A stretch of DNA of 64,000 nt from Nageia nagi (Eukaryota; Pinophyta). Position numbers and translations under genes: made by a program. Each line of letters begins with the position of its first letter. The stretch's first letter is position 1. The stretch spans positions 96,968,001 through 97,032,000 of the forward strand of contig JBITNC010000001.1 of the NCBI GenBank assembly GCA_050084985.1, written 5' to 3'. The notes beneath the pieces are model-generated. The model did not search any database. It saw only the letters and a list, made by a program, of their open reading frames with translations, and was not told the DNA's origin. This document shows positions 36,940-48,948 of this stretch, in pieces.

Positions 36940-38152
36940 AATAATTGTTGTAAAGAAATAAGGTTAATAATTGTTGCAAAGAAATAAAGTCAATAATTGT
37001 CAATGCAAAGAAATGAGTTAGAGAAATTTAGTAAACTCTTTCAACATTAAAGGTCCAAAAAAAAAAACTAATAACCTAAATGATGAACTCCTAAAGTGAT
37101 AAACTTAAAATCCTTTGCTATCTTCTACCAACTCAAGAACCATATATGGAAAAATAAATAAATGGTTTTCATATAGTAAAAGGGCATGTAACAAATAAAT
37201 GTGTATGTAACGTAGGAAATATTTATCAACAAACTTATCCATAAATAAAAACTAAAATTAGAGGACATGTACTCCATATCAACAAGTCAACAAGGTATCT
37301 AGTAAGACCTTACAAATAACTTACCATTTATTAATTTGACTGTGTAAGCATATCCATGATCAACAATAAGGTCAATAAATTTTTTCAATGCAAAGAAATA
37401 AGTTAGAGAATTTTAGTATCTAACCCTATTAACATTGAAGGTCCTTAACAAAAAGATATAATAACCTTTAGTGTTCAACTCCTAACATGATCTAAACATC
37501 AAATCCAAGTTGCTATCTTCTACCAACTCAATAACCATATGGAAAATTATCACTTTTAGAATTTAAAGTAAATCAATTTAAGACTATTAATCTAAGTCTC
37601 CATAAGATAACTTAAATAACAATTAAATCCTAATATAATCACCCTTACTAGATCATTTCTAAGGTAAAGTGTACTTTTAGAATCTTAGAAATCATTAAGA
37701 ATTCAAACAATGATAACCTTTACTTGCTAGTCAAAAATTATAAAAGATCTTAGAATTCATACATTAATTCTCTCATAGTTTTTAAAGGAATGTATGAATA
37801 TTCAAATATTCAATGATTTTCATATAGTTAAAGAACATGTAACAAATAAATGTATACAAATTAGAAATATTTATCAATAAACTCATCCATAAATAAAAAC
37901 TAAAATTAAAGGACATGTACTCCATCTCAACAAGTCAATAAGGTATATACCAAGACCTTACAAATAACTTACCATTTATTAATTTGAATTTGTAAGCATA
38001 TCCATAATCAACAATAAGGTCAATAAATTTTGTTGATGCAAAGAAATAAATTAGATAAATTTAGTATTTAACCCTATCAACATTAAGTTCCTCAACAAAA
38101 ATATATAATAACCTTTGGTGTTCAACTCCTAAAGTGATCTAAACATCAAATC
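36940..38152. repeat. ~650-bp tandem array, interrupted by the Tat element
   Basis: Copy 2 (37165-37821) and copy 3 (37822-38152 and onward) share GTTTTCATATAGT, ACATGTAACAAATAAATG, TATTTATCAAYAAACT, GGACATGTACTCCAT, ACTTACCATTTATTAATTTG and CAAAGAAATAA. A partial copy 1 lies at 36940-37164. The unit ends AAACATCAAATC followed by a TTGCTATC-like word. The gypsy element is inserted exactly there, and sequence continuing CTTTGCTATC resumes at 55905, so the right flank completes copy 3. Confidence 0.85.
38148..38152. repeat. Target-site duplication of Tat element (left)
   Basis: AAATC, repeated exactly at 55900-55904 on the other side of the element. Confidence 0.9.
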
Positions 38153-39000
38153 TGTAGACAACTAAAAATGTCCCTTTTTAACTAGTAAACATTGAAATAG
38201 TCATAACTCTTCACGAAAATATAAAATAGGTTTAAAAAAACCATATTATTGGATAGCTCCCATCGAGTACATGCAAAATGGGTGGTCACATGACTCTTTT
38301 TATGTAAAATTGGATATTTGGTGATCATTTTAATATTGTGACAAAATTGAAAACTAGTTGCTAGCGACCCAAGATAGTCGTTGACGTTTTGAGATGATCA
38401 TCGACGTCCGTCTAGCAATCGTCGATGACTCTGTAATAGCCAAACAAGAAACTAAAATAGTGAGAGAAAGTTGAAACATTTCATTTCTCTAAGATGATGT
38501 GGATAGAGGGGGTTAGTTACGACCTATGGTAGCTTTTCGCTTCCCCTTACCAGCCTTGGAACATCTCACTCAAAATATATAAATACAAGCCAATACAAAG
38601 CAATATGGACCGAATCTTGACCCATTTTTGAAGTAGTGTAATGCTGCCAAAATTTTGTGAGCTCATACCTTTTATTGTTTTATGCTAGTTTCAATTCAAT
38701 ACATGTCATACATAGATGCTTTGATGTTATTATCTTTTGCATGTGTGTAGGATTTACAGGTTGTCCATATCAAGGAGAGAAGAAAGCAAATCAAAACAAT
38801 GAAGATCTAATACCTTCATTTTGGCAAATGGCATTTGTAAAAGTCCCTTCCAAAGGCAAATTGTAGTTTGAGCTGAAAATCAATATCAATTTATAATTAC
38901 AACATTTCTATCTATTTTACATAATTTGAGGTTTAGTGAAGATTTAAGAATAATTGTATTTCATGTTATTCTACATTCCAGTTCTATTTTCACTGCAACA
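38153..39000 (+). repeat. Tat element 5' LTR
   Basis: 848 bp, TGTAGACAACTA...CACTGCAACA, matching 55053-55899. A GC-richer patch near 38355-38440 carries CTAGCGACCC and TCGATGACTC words related to those in the leader and 3' untranslated region. Confidence 0.93.
38576..38585 (+). promoter_or_regulatory. TATA box in Tat 5' LTR
   Basis: TATATAAATA, followed by the transcribed part of the LTR. The 3' LTR has TCTATAAATA at 55475-55484, supporting conservation of the core promoter. Confidence 0.65.
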
Positions 39001-39020
39001 TTCTGGCGCTAGAAGGAGGG
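39001..39020 (+). other. Tat element primer-binding site
   Basis: TTCTGGCGCTAGAAGGAGGG directly follows the 5' LTR. A TGGCGC start two or three bases after the LTR is usual for Tat/Ogre-type gypsy elements. I could not assign the primer tRNA. Confidence 0.7.
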
Positions 39021-40891
39021 CCCTTCTGTTATTGATAGGGAGTTTTTTTGTTTATGTTAAAAATGATTTTACCTTTTTGTTATCTAGTTTATTTGAATTT
39101 TTCCATATACTAACTTTAAAGTTTGTGTTCTATGCTTTTTAGGAAATCTGTTGCAGAAATGCCAGCGATTGGAATTGGATGTCGGTGACTCAAATGGAAT
39201 GCCAGTGATTTACAAAGCAATCCAGACTAAATGCCAACGATTGGAATCGAACGTCGGTGACTCAGAATAAACACTAGCGATCCCTATTTAAATGTCGGTG
39301 ACTCATATTCCAGGTCATTTTGTCTCTTTTGGTTATTTCTAAAAAAATAAAATAAAATATATAATATATTGTTAAAATGGAAGGATACTTTTGAATGTGA
39401 TTCCTTTGCCTAGAATGCATATAAGAATGGGTAGAAAAGATTAAATGCATATTTTTTATTAATTTATTTTATGTAAAATGTTATGTATTTATCTTCATGT
39501 TTTGGGTGAAGGGTACATACACATTAATATTTTTTATCTTGTCTACTTATGCTCTCCCTTTGCGCTTCGTGCGATCTAAGGTGACTAGAATAGATCGGAT
39601 AAGAAGGAGTAATTAAATTTTCTTTTCTTTCACATTCACACTATCATTAATTTGGTTAATTTACCCACACATAATGACCTCTTACCAAGTTTCCCTTACC
39701 ACTCCATTGGAGGTCGAAGGGATATGTGACTAGTAAGAGGAGGTAATTTACTACACATAATACTTCCACAATTGGAAGGAGTAAATGAATCACACTAAAA
39801 GGAATGAACTTAAGGAAAATAAATAGAGTTTTGGGTAGCATAAATCATATTAAAAGGTTAATGAATTGGAGGGATTCAAATACACTAAGTACTTTCACTT
39901 AACAAAGTATGCTCTCACTTTTGTGCTTCAAGCGATCCTAAGTGATCAGAAATAAGTTAAGTGAAAGAGGTAAAATTTATTCACATATTATTTGGAAATA
40001 TACTTCACATTAACACTCTTAAATATGTCTTCCCTTACCACTCCATTGGAGGTCGAAGGGATATGTGATTCTTGGAGGAGTAATTGAACCTCACTTAATT
40101 AATTATCTACACTTAATGGCTTTTTACTAAGTCTGCTCTTACCACTCCATTGGAGGTCAAAGAGAAATGTGACTAGTAAGAAGAGGAAATTTATCACTAT
40201 AAAACTTCCACAGCTGAAAGGAGTTAATGAACATCATTAAGAGGTTGGATAATGAATCACATTATAATTAAAAAGAACAACAGGGTTTATTAAGGTCAAG
40301 ATTCACTTAAAATAAACTTTGATTGCATCACATTAAGATAAGATAAGTAAATGGACATGAATGTTTGGGAGGGTAGTATGCATAAATGTATTTTACTTGT
40401 TTAAATGCACTTCATAAGGCCTTAAAGAAATAATTGAACATTAACGAGTTGGATGTCACTACCAACCGTTAATTCTTACTTCTTTGTACCCACTGACATA
40501 ACACACTTGAAGCCATAGAGCTAGTTACACTTGGAGGTGATGACCAAGGTGGCTTTCCTTTAGGTAGGAGTCAAAAAAGGAGGCTCATCTAGAACCAAGC
40601 CAAAAGCCATAGAAACTTGTAAACATTACTTAGAATTACCCAACCTACCTTGTTTAACACTTGACTAGTCAAAACAAACTAGGAAAATTAAAAAGATTAA
40701 AAATGAACAACTCATATCGTTCATTTAACTCAGACATTAAAAATATGTGAAAAAGTTAAAAAGATAATCACATCGTTAAAAGTAGGTTTGCATATAGGTT
40801 GTTTGTGCATTAAATTGTTTTCTCTAAAACATAATATAAAAGATAAAAATAGAGTTTCTTTTTTACGATGCTTGTTTATAATATCTAAAAA
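39021..40891 (+). other. Leader of the Tat element with two repeat families
   Basis: Untranslated stretch before gag. At 39159-39304, ATGCCAGCGATTGGAAT-like and GTCGGTGACTC words alternate. At 39693-39742, 40032-40080 and 40136-40186 lie three ~50-bp copies of CTTACCACTCCATTGGAGGT plus CGAAGGGATATGTGA, containing the near-palindrome CTCCATTGGAG. A related GCTTCGTGCGATC / GCTTCAAGCGATC pair lies near 39565 and 39927. No open frame. Confidence 0.75.
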
Positions 40892-43373
40892 ATGGTTCAA
40901 ACTAGAAGTATGACCGCTAAGAAAATGCGAGAACACCCATTTGAAATACGAGAAATAGATCCAGATAATATGATCTGATATAGTCTTCAGTTAGGAGGCC
41001 ACCTCCTTTAGATGAATCAGATCCATGGGTAGTTTGTTATGAAAGTAAAGATTGGGATTGGGGTTATGATCAATCTAGATTGCAAAGATAAAGTATAGAA
41101 GATCCTATTACCAAGGCTATAATGCAAGTGTTAGATGAAGAGTTAATTGAAATTCATCATCACCTAGCTAATTATAGGGCTATTCCTAAGACATCTTCTA
41201 GTTTACGGGAGATGTCGAAAAACTAAATCATAGACGTGATAACTTAGAAATTGATAAGGATAAATCTTAGGCTAAAACCATAGCAGTACCAGAGACTGAG
41301 CCATATAAAGTTAAATATGAAAGAGTCATTCATCTATTATCAGATGGTCGAAAGGTTAGTTCTTTAATCCGAAAAGAGGGATCTCCTTTTTCTCATAAAT
41401 CTCTCGAATTAGGAAAAAATGAAGTATCAATACCTACAAGTAATTTATCTCAAAGAGCTCCTTCAATGAAGCAAATGAAGAAATCTTATTCTTCAAAGGG
41501 AGGATTACATAGAAGGACATCTAAGTACAAAATAGAAGAGATACCTTCTTATGAAGAACTAGAAGAATGATGATTATGTAAAACAAAAGCTGGTAAAAAA
41601 TTTAGGAAATATATGCTAATGATATTAAAAAGGTCGCAAAGATGCAATATCTTCTAAAGGAAGAAAATAGAAAAGTTAATGAATTCATTAAAATTCAAGA
41701 ACAAGAAAATAAATTAAAAGAAATGGAAGATAAACTTCTTAGAGATAAAAGGAAATTCATTGAACAAGAATAAGCAAACAAAGAAAGAAATGAGTTCCTG
41801 GAACAAGAAAAGAAAAGAATTCATAAAGAACATGAGATTCAACTTCATTTACAGGAATTACAACTTAAAGAATTAGAGAATGAAAAAATAAGAAGGGAAC
41901 AATATCTATGTATGGAGAAAGAAAAACAAAGACAGTGGGATGAATATCAAAAAATAAAAAATTTGAAACCTGAAACTCCTGAAGGAAGTCAAATACAAAG
42001 ATATCGAGATCCTTACTTAGACAAACAAGGAGCGATGATAAAGAGATAGCCATTTTATTACAAAAGGAAATGGATAAAGAACTAGAACTGCAAAAATTAT
42101 ATGATAAACAAAAGCAAGATTCCATTAAAAGTTGGGTTGAATAAACCCAAAATCAAACAAAACAACCTAATTACAAAAGAAAAGATTTATATGGAAAAAA
42201 TATATCCCAAAAACCTCCTAGAATCCCTATTCTGTGATGACATTCACCTCTTAAAATATTGCCTCTACCACCGTCAGAGTTTCCTTCTGACTATGAGTCT
42301 TACACTTCAAGATCAATTTTGGAAAAGGATCTGAATACTCGAAGATATCATAAACACACTCAAGGTCGTAGAATAGATAAAGAATTAGAAGACTTTATAA
42401 AGGATTTTATAAATCGAGAAATGAATGTCCAAGGACTTCAAAAGTTAAATTATAAAAATATTTGCAATGAACCTATTCACCCAAGTGTTCCAAAAAAGAA
42501 ACTACCATATAGGTTTGAATTTCCTAAAATAGAATCATTTAAAGGAAGAGAAGACCCCAAAGAACATTTGAGAAAATTTACATTTTCTAGCTATCAGATA
42601 GCCAATGATGATTCATTAATGTTACGTATATTTCCTATGACACTCGCTGGTCAAGCTTTAGATTGGTATAATAGTTTACCTATGCATAGTTTATATACGT
42701 TCGAACAATTGGCTAATCAATTTCTTGAACACTTTAGAATCAACATTAAAGAAAGATCTTCAATTACTGATCTTACAAGATTACAACAGTTTCCTGATGA
42801 AACTATACAAGATTACATCTCAAGATGCGGGCTATACTCACTAGTATGCCTTATACAATACCATAAGAAGAATTGGTTAAATTATTTAGTCAGAGTTATT
42901 TAAGACCAATAGCCAGTGTTCTCCAAATTCAACAACATAAAACTTTTGAAGAAGCTATTGCTCAGGTAGTAGTTATAGAAAGAGCTAAAATTCAAGATGG
43001 AGAACTAAAACTCAAGAAAAAAGAATACAAAAAGGGTAATCAATATGAAAATAGTACTAAACAACCACAAAATAATCAAATAGCTATGACAAAAAGTTCT
43101 GTTCAAGCTTCAAAAATCAAAGAAAATGTTGAAGCTAAGCCTAAAAGAAATTTTACCCCATTATCAGAACCATTAGCCGAAATACTTAAAAAATTATGTG
43201 ATAATGGTATGATTAAATTACCTGATATAAAACCTAAAAATCCTAATGCTAAAGGAAGAAAATGGTATAAGGAGAATGAATTTTGTGCTTATCATAGGAA
43301 AAAAGGACATAATACAAATAAATGTCAAACTTTACAACATAAAATTCAAGACTTGATAGATAGTCGAAAATAG
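40892..43373 (+). pseudogene. Tat gag with coiled-coil N-terminal region and zinc knuckle
   Basis: Begins at ATG 40892 (MVQTRSMTAKKMREHPFEI) and continues through several stops and frame changes. An acidic/aromatic segment (SDPWVVCYESKDWDWGY) precedes a charged coiled-coil at about 41640-41990 (QEQENKLKEMEDKLLRDK and following). A retrotransposon gag domain follows at 42259-42900 (YRFEFPKIESFKGREDPKEH, AGQALDWYNSLP, FRINIKERSSITDL). After a frame change near 42880, the frame gives SYLRPIASVLQIQ and a basic linker, then the zinc knuckle CAYHRKKGHNTNKC near 43282, with its Cys, His and Cys ligands present. Gag forms the particle and binds the element RNA. The coiled-coil region is larger than in most plant gag proteins. 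Confidence 0.85.
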
Positions 43374-43755
43374 ATGTGGATAATCTTGTTGCGCCTTTGA
43401 ATCAAAATTTAGGGATATATCAAAACCCCTTACCTTCACATCAGGCTAACAATGTGGCAATTATCCCAAACCAAATGAACTATACATGGAATAATAAGGA
43501 TATACCATTTATAGGGACTATATATGATTTAATACATATGATTGGTATAGCTACAAGAGCACAATAATATCAGAATAAACAGGGTAATCCATGAAAATAT
43601 CAATCGATATCAAACCCAATTAATATACAACCTATAACTCTTCCACAACAACCTAAAGTTTTGATAAAAGGTGCTCTTCAATGATAATTAAAAATGTCTC
43701 CAGTTAAGATGACCTTATTTGAATTATTACAACATCTAAGAGTTATAGGGAAGCT

Positions 43756-44709
43756 ATGAATCAAATTCTACAAGAAATTCAAGTGGATATTAGTAACCCC
43801 GATAACTTTATTTCAATAGTTGAAAGTTTGAGGATATCTCAACAACCTAGTATCACCTTCTACGAACAAGAAAAATTAAATAACGATGGACTAGGTGGAC
43901 TTGATCCACCTTTACATATAATTGGTAAAGTAGATGGGAAATTATTTAAAAGAATTCTGATATATGAAGGTTCAGCTATAAATATAATTTCAGATGCTGC
44001 ATACAAAAATTTGAATTTATCAGATTCGCTTATCTTAGCTCCTTCTTTACAAATTATGGCGTTTAATGATGCAGTGTGTTCAACTTTGGGATCAATAGTG
44101 TTGTCGATTATAGTAGGGGCTAAAACAATTCAAACTTTATTACATATAATTGAAGGAAATATTATACAATACAACATTCTTTTAGGATGTCCATGGATTA
44201 GAGAAATGCAATGTGTTCCATTAACTTATCATGGATGTTTAAAATACATCTACAAAGATAAAGTTCATTGTGTGTTTAAAGATCTAGATCCTTATTCACA
44301 TTGTAATTTAATTTTTGATCTGAATAAAGTGACATTACCATCTCCTAATTTATCAACCATATTAATGAACAAAAATGTGAATCAATCTGAAGTCATAAAA
44401 GGAAAAAATGACATAGTTATACAAGATAAAGATACTTGGGAAAAAGTTGCTAAAACTTTAGACAAAAAATATGGAGCTTCTTTATCAAAACAAGTAAATA
44501 CTACATCTAATAATGACTCATCCAATGTATATCCAGTAAAAATTAAATTAATGGATTTAGGGATGGGAGAATATGATGTAGATGATGTGGTATTTAATAT
44601 ACCTTCATCACAAGAAGTGGGTAAAGTATCCGAATCACCTAGTGTAATTGGACAAATAGTACCTTTAGGAGAAGTACCTAATCAGACAATGTTTATCTAC
44701 GCGGAATAG
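43756..44709 (+). pseudogene. Tat aspartic protease region
   Basis: A 317-codon open frame covering the retropepsin-like protease that would cleave the polyprotein. LDPPLHIIGKVDGKLFKRIL leads into IYEGSAINIIS, where the family has a D-x-G-S active site: the catalytic Asp is replaced by Tyr, so the enzyme should be dead. QYNILLGCPWIREMQCVP is the conserved C-terminal motif. The remainder (about residues 190-317) is a polar linker towards the G-patch and RT. It is the longest undamaged frame in the element, yet lacks the key residue. Confidence 0.85.
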
Positions 44710-44821
44710 TAGATCCTGTGTCAACAATACCCAATCAAACATATGAAGGAAGTTTCAATAATGATATGAAATATTTATCCCGTGTTCAAGAACATTTGTC
44801 TTAAACTATTTTAACAAATGT

Positions 44822-44940
44822 AATTGGCAAGGACGAGGATTGGGTCGATATGAATAGGGTCCATAGGAAATAATTGAATTACAATACCAAGATTCCACTG
44901 ATAAAAGGGGATTAGGTTATCAAAATGAACATAAAAATCT
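44822..44940 (+). pseudogene. G-patch-like motif in Tat polyprotein
   Basis: One frame reads NWQGRGLGRYE, stop, GP, stop, EIIELQYQDSTDKRGLGYQN. The GRGLGRYEQG-like and RGLGY elements are those of G-patch domains, glycine-rich RNA-binding modules also present in some retroviral and plant gypsy polyproteins between protease and RT. Two in-frame stops (both TAG) break it. It lies 110 bp after the protease frame, as expected for that arrangement. Confidence 0.65.
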
Positions 44941-45407
44941 TGCTAAATTAGAAAATTTAGGAGAAGGGAATTTGGATTATAATGAAGAAATTTTAGAGAA
45001 AGAATCCATAGTACAAGAAATTATTGATATAAGAGAAGAAAATTAAGTGAAATGGATATCTTAGAAGGTGTTGAAACACTCTTTATTAATAATATTGAGC
45101 CACCCTAGAATCATTCGTGCTTACCAAGTGATATATAGGAAAAAATAAATAAAAATGTCGAATCATCAATCATTCCATATTTAGATATACCATCGATAAA
45201 TATGGTTACAATAAAAGAGAATGATATTGAAGATCAAAATAATGAACAAATAGATGAAGTTAATGAAAATCAAAATTTAATCAAAATAATAGCCAATACT
45301 TCTATAGATGAAGTAATTGCTGATTTCTCTCTTATATCATCTAATACTTCGTACATGAATTCAAAAACATAGATCACATATTTGGTTCCTATGAAAATCA
45401 AGTATGC

Positions 45408-46800
45408 ATGAATGAACAAACTCAAGAATATGATGAAGAATATAGTGTTAACGACAACGGTTGGATACCAGTACCAAATCAATTAGAAGAAGGGTCACGT
45501 ATGCTTACTAAAAAAGCCTTAGAAATAAATATTAGTAATGATCCGCAAAATCCTAAAATTATTCAATTAGGAGAAAATCTCATGGAAAATGAACAAGAAG
45601 AAATTATAACCTTATTAAAAGAACGAGAAAAGGTATTTGCATGGTCATATGCAGACATGCATGGAATAGATCCTGAATTAGTAGTACATAATTTAGCATT
45701 AAAATTTGATGCTAAACCTGTTAAATAAAAATTATGTAAAATGCATCCTACTATAGCATTAATGGTAAAAGAAGAACTTCAAAAATTATTAGAAGCTAAA
45801 TTTATACAACCTATAGACTATTCAATTGGATATCTAATATGGTACTTGTGAAAAAACCAAGTGGAAAAATAAGAATATGCACAGATTTTCATGATCTTAA
45901 CAAAGCTTGTCCTAAGGATGATTTCCCTTTACCTAGCATTGATAGTTTGGTAGACTCGACAGCAGGACATGATATGTTATCATTAATGGACATGTTTTTT
46001 TATTATAATCAAATAAAAATAGCTACTGAAGATCAACATAAAATGGCTTTTATAACTCCTTGGGGTACCTTTTGTTATAAAGTTATACCTTTTGGATTAA
46101 AAAATGCTAGGGAAACTTATCAAAGGGCTATGACTTACATATTCCATGACTATATGCATGACATAGTAGAAGATTATGTCGATGATTTGTTGGTTAGATC
46201 TAAATATGAGTAGATCATGGAAAAGACCTAATTAAAGTCTTAGATAGATTATTAGAACATAAAGTAAGATTAAATCCAAAAAAATGTGTTTTTGGTGTAA
46301 CTTCAGGAAAATTATTAGGATTTATTATGTCCCGATGAGGAATTGAAATAGATCCTAGTAAAGTGAAGGCAGTAGTAGACATGCCACCTCCTACAAATCT
46401 AAAACAATTACAAAGTTTATAGGGCAAGTTACAAGCCATTAGAAGGTTTATAGCTCAACTTTATGATAAATGTAAACCATTTACAAAATTATTAAAAAAG
46501 GGGATCGAATATCATTGGGGCAAAGAGCAACAAGATGCATTCGATGAAATTAAAAATATTTATTATCTTCTCCTGTCTTAAGTCCACCAAGAAAAGATGT
46601 ACCCTTTTTGTTATATATTTCTGCTACTAAAAATGCTTTAGGAACAATGCTTGCTCAAAAGAATGAACACAATAAAGAACAAGCTATATATTATCTGAGT
46701 AGAACCCTAGTGAGCTACGAGATTAAGTATATATATTTGGAAAAATTATGTCTTGCTGTCATTTTTGCTACTAAAAAACTTTGACATTATATGCTAAATC
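45408..46800 (+). pseudogene. Tat reverse transcriptase and first RNase H
   Basis: Starts in a 106-codon frame (NGWIPVPNQLEEGSRML, KVFAWSYADMHGIDPELVVH) and breaks at a TAA at 45726. It resumes with MVLVKKPSGKIRICTDFHDL, NKACPKDDFPLPSIDSLVDS, LSLMDMFFYYNQIKIATEDQ (first catalytic Asp), FCYKVIPFGLKNA and VEDYVDDLLVRS (YVDD). Past a TAG at 46211 the connection domain and Ty3-type RNase H follow in pieces (LYISATKNALGTMLAQKNEH, AIYYLSRTLVSYE). Stops at 46335 (TGA) and 46420 (TAG) and others rule out a working enzyme. The polymerase and RNase H together make double-stranded DNA from element RNA. Confidence 0.9.
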
Positions 46801-47644
46801 ATACAACATATGTTATCTCTAAAGTGGATCTATTGAAATATATGATGAATAAAACATATCAAAATTCAAGAACTGCAAAGTGGATAATGCACTTAACTGA
46901 ATTTGATTTACATTTTATTGGACAAAAGTTAATAAAAGGACAAGTAATTGCTGATTATCTCACTGATGCTCCATTGCAAGATAATAAACCCCTTGTCATT
47001 AAATTACCTGATGATGGGGTGTTTCAATTAGATGAAATTGAAATACCTATAGAACCTGAAGATGATTGGGATATGACAATACACTTTGATGGTTCTCGAT
47101 GTGAACAAGGTGGTGGAGTAGGTGTTGTATTTATAACCCACAAGGGATCCCTATACCATATTCATTTAAATTAAAATTTCCTTGTACTAATAATAATGCA
47201 TAATACAAAGCTTTGATATTAGCATTAAGAACTACTGTTAAATTAAAACTTGAAAGAATTAAGATTATTGGAGATTCTTTACTCATCGTAAATCAAGTGA
47301 AAGGATTCTATCAATGTAAAGAACCTTTACTTGAAAAGTATAAAGTGTTAGTTGAGGAATTATTAAAATCTTTTGACCAATTTAATATAGAAGTGGCACC
47401 AAGATCATCTAATAGATTTGCAGATGCTATGGCTTCTATTGGATCTCTTATCCTAGAAGATCCTAAAAAATCTTCAATTCAAGTTGAAATAATTCAATTG
47501 TCTCAATCATCATTACAACAAAAAGATGAAGAAAAAAGTGTATTGAATATTGATGTAACTGATAAAGATAATTGGTACAAAGAATTGATAGTTTTTTTAA
47601 AATTTGGAACTCTTCCTGCAAACCTTAATAAATCATCACGATGA
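46801..47644 (+). pseudogene. Second (archaeal-type) RNase H of the Tat pol
   Basis: After the tether (KWIMHLTEFDLHFIGQKLIK, GQVIADYLTDAP), a second RNase H begins: WDMTIHFDGSRCEQGGGVGV (first catalytic Asp in FDGS). After a stop near 47172 it continues with LALRTTVKLKLERIKIIGDS (GDS Asp), LLIVNQVKG, FDQFNIEVAPRSSNRFADAM (last Asp in ADAM) and SIGSLI. A second RNase H of this kind next to the Ty3-type one is characteristic of Tat-lineage elements. One frame change and at least two stops are present. Confidence 0.85.
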
Positions 47645-48800
47645 GCTTTTAAAATCAAAGCAACTAAATATTGTTTGATAGGGGATATCTTGCATCGATG
47701 AAATTTCAATGGTATTTTACTCAGATGTATTGAATGGAATGATATTAAAAAAGCTATATCCTCTGCCCATGATGGAACATTGGAGTTCATTTTAATGGTG
47801 TTGTGATTGTAAAATGATTAATACGAATGGGGTATTATTGGCCAACTATGGAAAAAGATTGTTGTGAATATGTTAAAAAATGTTTTAAATGTCAACAATA
47901 TGCTCATTTATTTTCACAACCATCTCAAGAAATACATCCTATACAATCACTTTGGCCATTCTCTAAATGGGCATTAGATTTAATAGGACAAATTACACCT
48001 ACATCTTTGGTGGACACAAGTTCATCATTATAGCAACTGAATATTTTACTAAATGGGTAGAGGCTATTCCCATGACTTCCACCATTGGTTCACGAATTAC
48101 TGAATTTATAGAAAGTTATATTATATGTAGATTTGGCATACCGAACCAATTAATTATAGATAATGGAAAGAATTTTAAAAATAAGGATGTAAAACAAATA
48201 TGTGACAAGTATAAAATTAAACAAAGTTTTTCCACTCCATATTATCCACAAGGCAATGGACAGGTAGAGGCTACTAATAAAACTATTCGGAACATCTTAG
48301 CAAAAATAGTAAATGATTCTCATAGAGATTGGCATATGCAAATACCAAAAGCCTTATGGGCTTATCGTACCAGTGTGTGCACTCCTATTGGGGCAACACC
48401 ATTCTCTTTAGTATACGAGATAGAAGCCATCCTACCCATAGAACTTGAGATACCATCCCTTAGAGTAAATCTAAGTGAGCAAAATTTTGACGAAGAAGCA
48501 AGACAGACTCGCTTAGATCAATTGTTACTTTTAGATGAAAAATGTATTAATGCTTTAGAGCACATGCATGTTTATCAGAAGAGGATAAAATTAGCTTTTG
48601 ATAAAAGGGCTCTAATTCGTGAGTTCAAAATAGGTGATTTGGTTTTAAAAGAAAATCAATAAACTTCATGAATAGAATGACAGCTTAGAGATAAGTTTGC
48701 TCCAAATTGTTTAGGACCATATATCATTAAGAAAAAATTTGGTAAAGGAACTTATCATTTATCAGACTTAGAAGGAAATGAAGAGCGTGAACCTATAAAT
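47645..48800 (+). pseudogene. Tat integrase
   Basis: The N-terminal zinc-binding part ends with GYYWPTMEKDCCEYVKKC and FKCQQ (CxxC). The first catalytic Asp is in WALDLIGQ, after which a base is lost and the frame changes near 47990-48000. The second frame (to 48662) gives FTKWVEAIPMTSTIGSRITE, LIIDNGKNFKN (second Asp), STPYYPQGNGQVEATNKTIR (catalytic Glu), WAYRTSVCTPIGATPFSLVY and KIGDLVLKENQ. After a stop, DKFAPNCLGPYIIKKKFGKG follows. The D-D-E residues survive but not in one frame. No chromodomain is seen, as expected for Tat elements. Confidence 0.9.
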
Positions 48801-48822
48801 ATCATGATCTTCAACCCTTCTA

Positions 48823-48828
<6 letters not shown>

Positions 48829-48863
<35 letters not shown>
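48829..48863. repeat. (AT)n microsatellite
   Basis: About 35 bp of alternating AT just after integrase and before the extra sense ORF. Confidence 0.95.
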
Positions 48864-48866
<3 letters not shown>

Positions 48867-48948
48867 TAGTTTTCTTTCATTTTATTTTATTGTTGAAATA
48901 ATAAATAAATAAAAGTATTAATATTTGTCAAATGTTAAAACAAAAAAA

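Noticed and set aside
38657-38866. 70-codon open frame present in both Tat LTRs (also 55556-55765)
   Set aside because: It starts at GTG with no upstream ATG, the first in-frame ATG is far inside, and four of the five differences between copies change the amino acid. It is most likely a chance frame.
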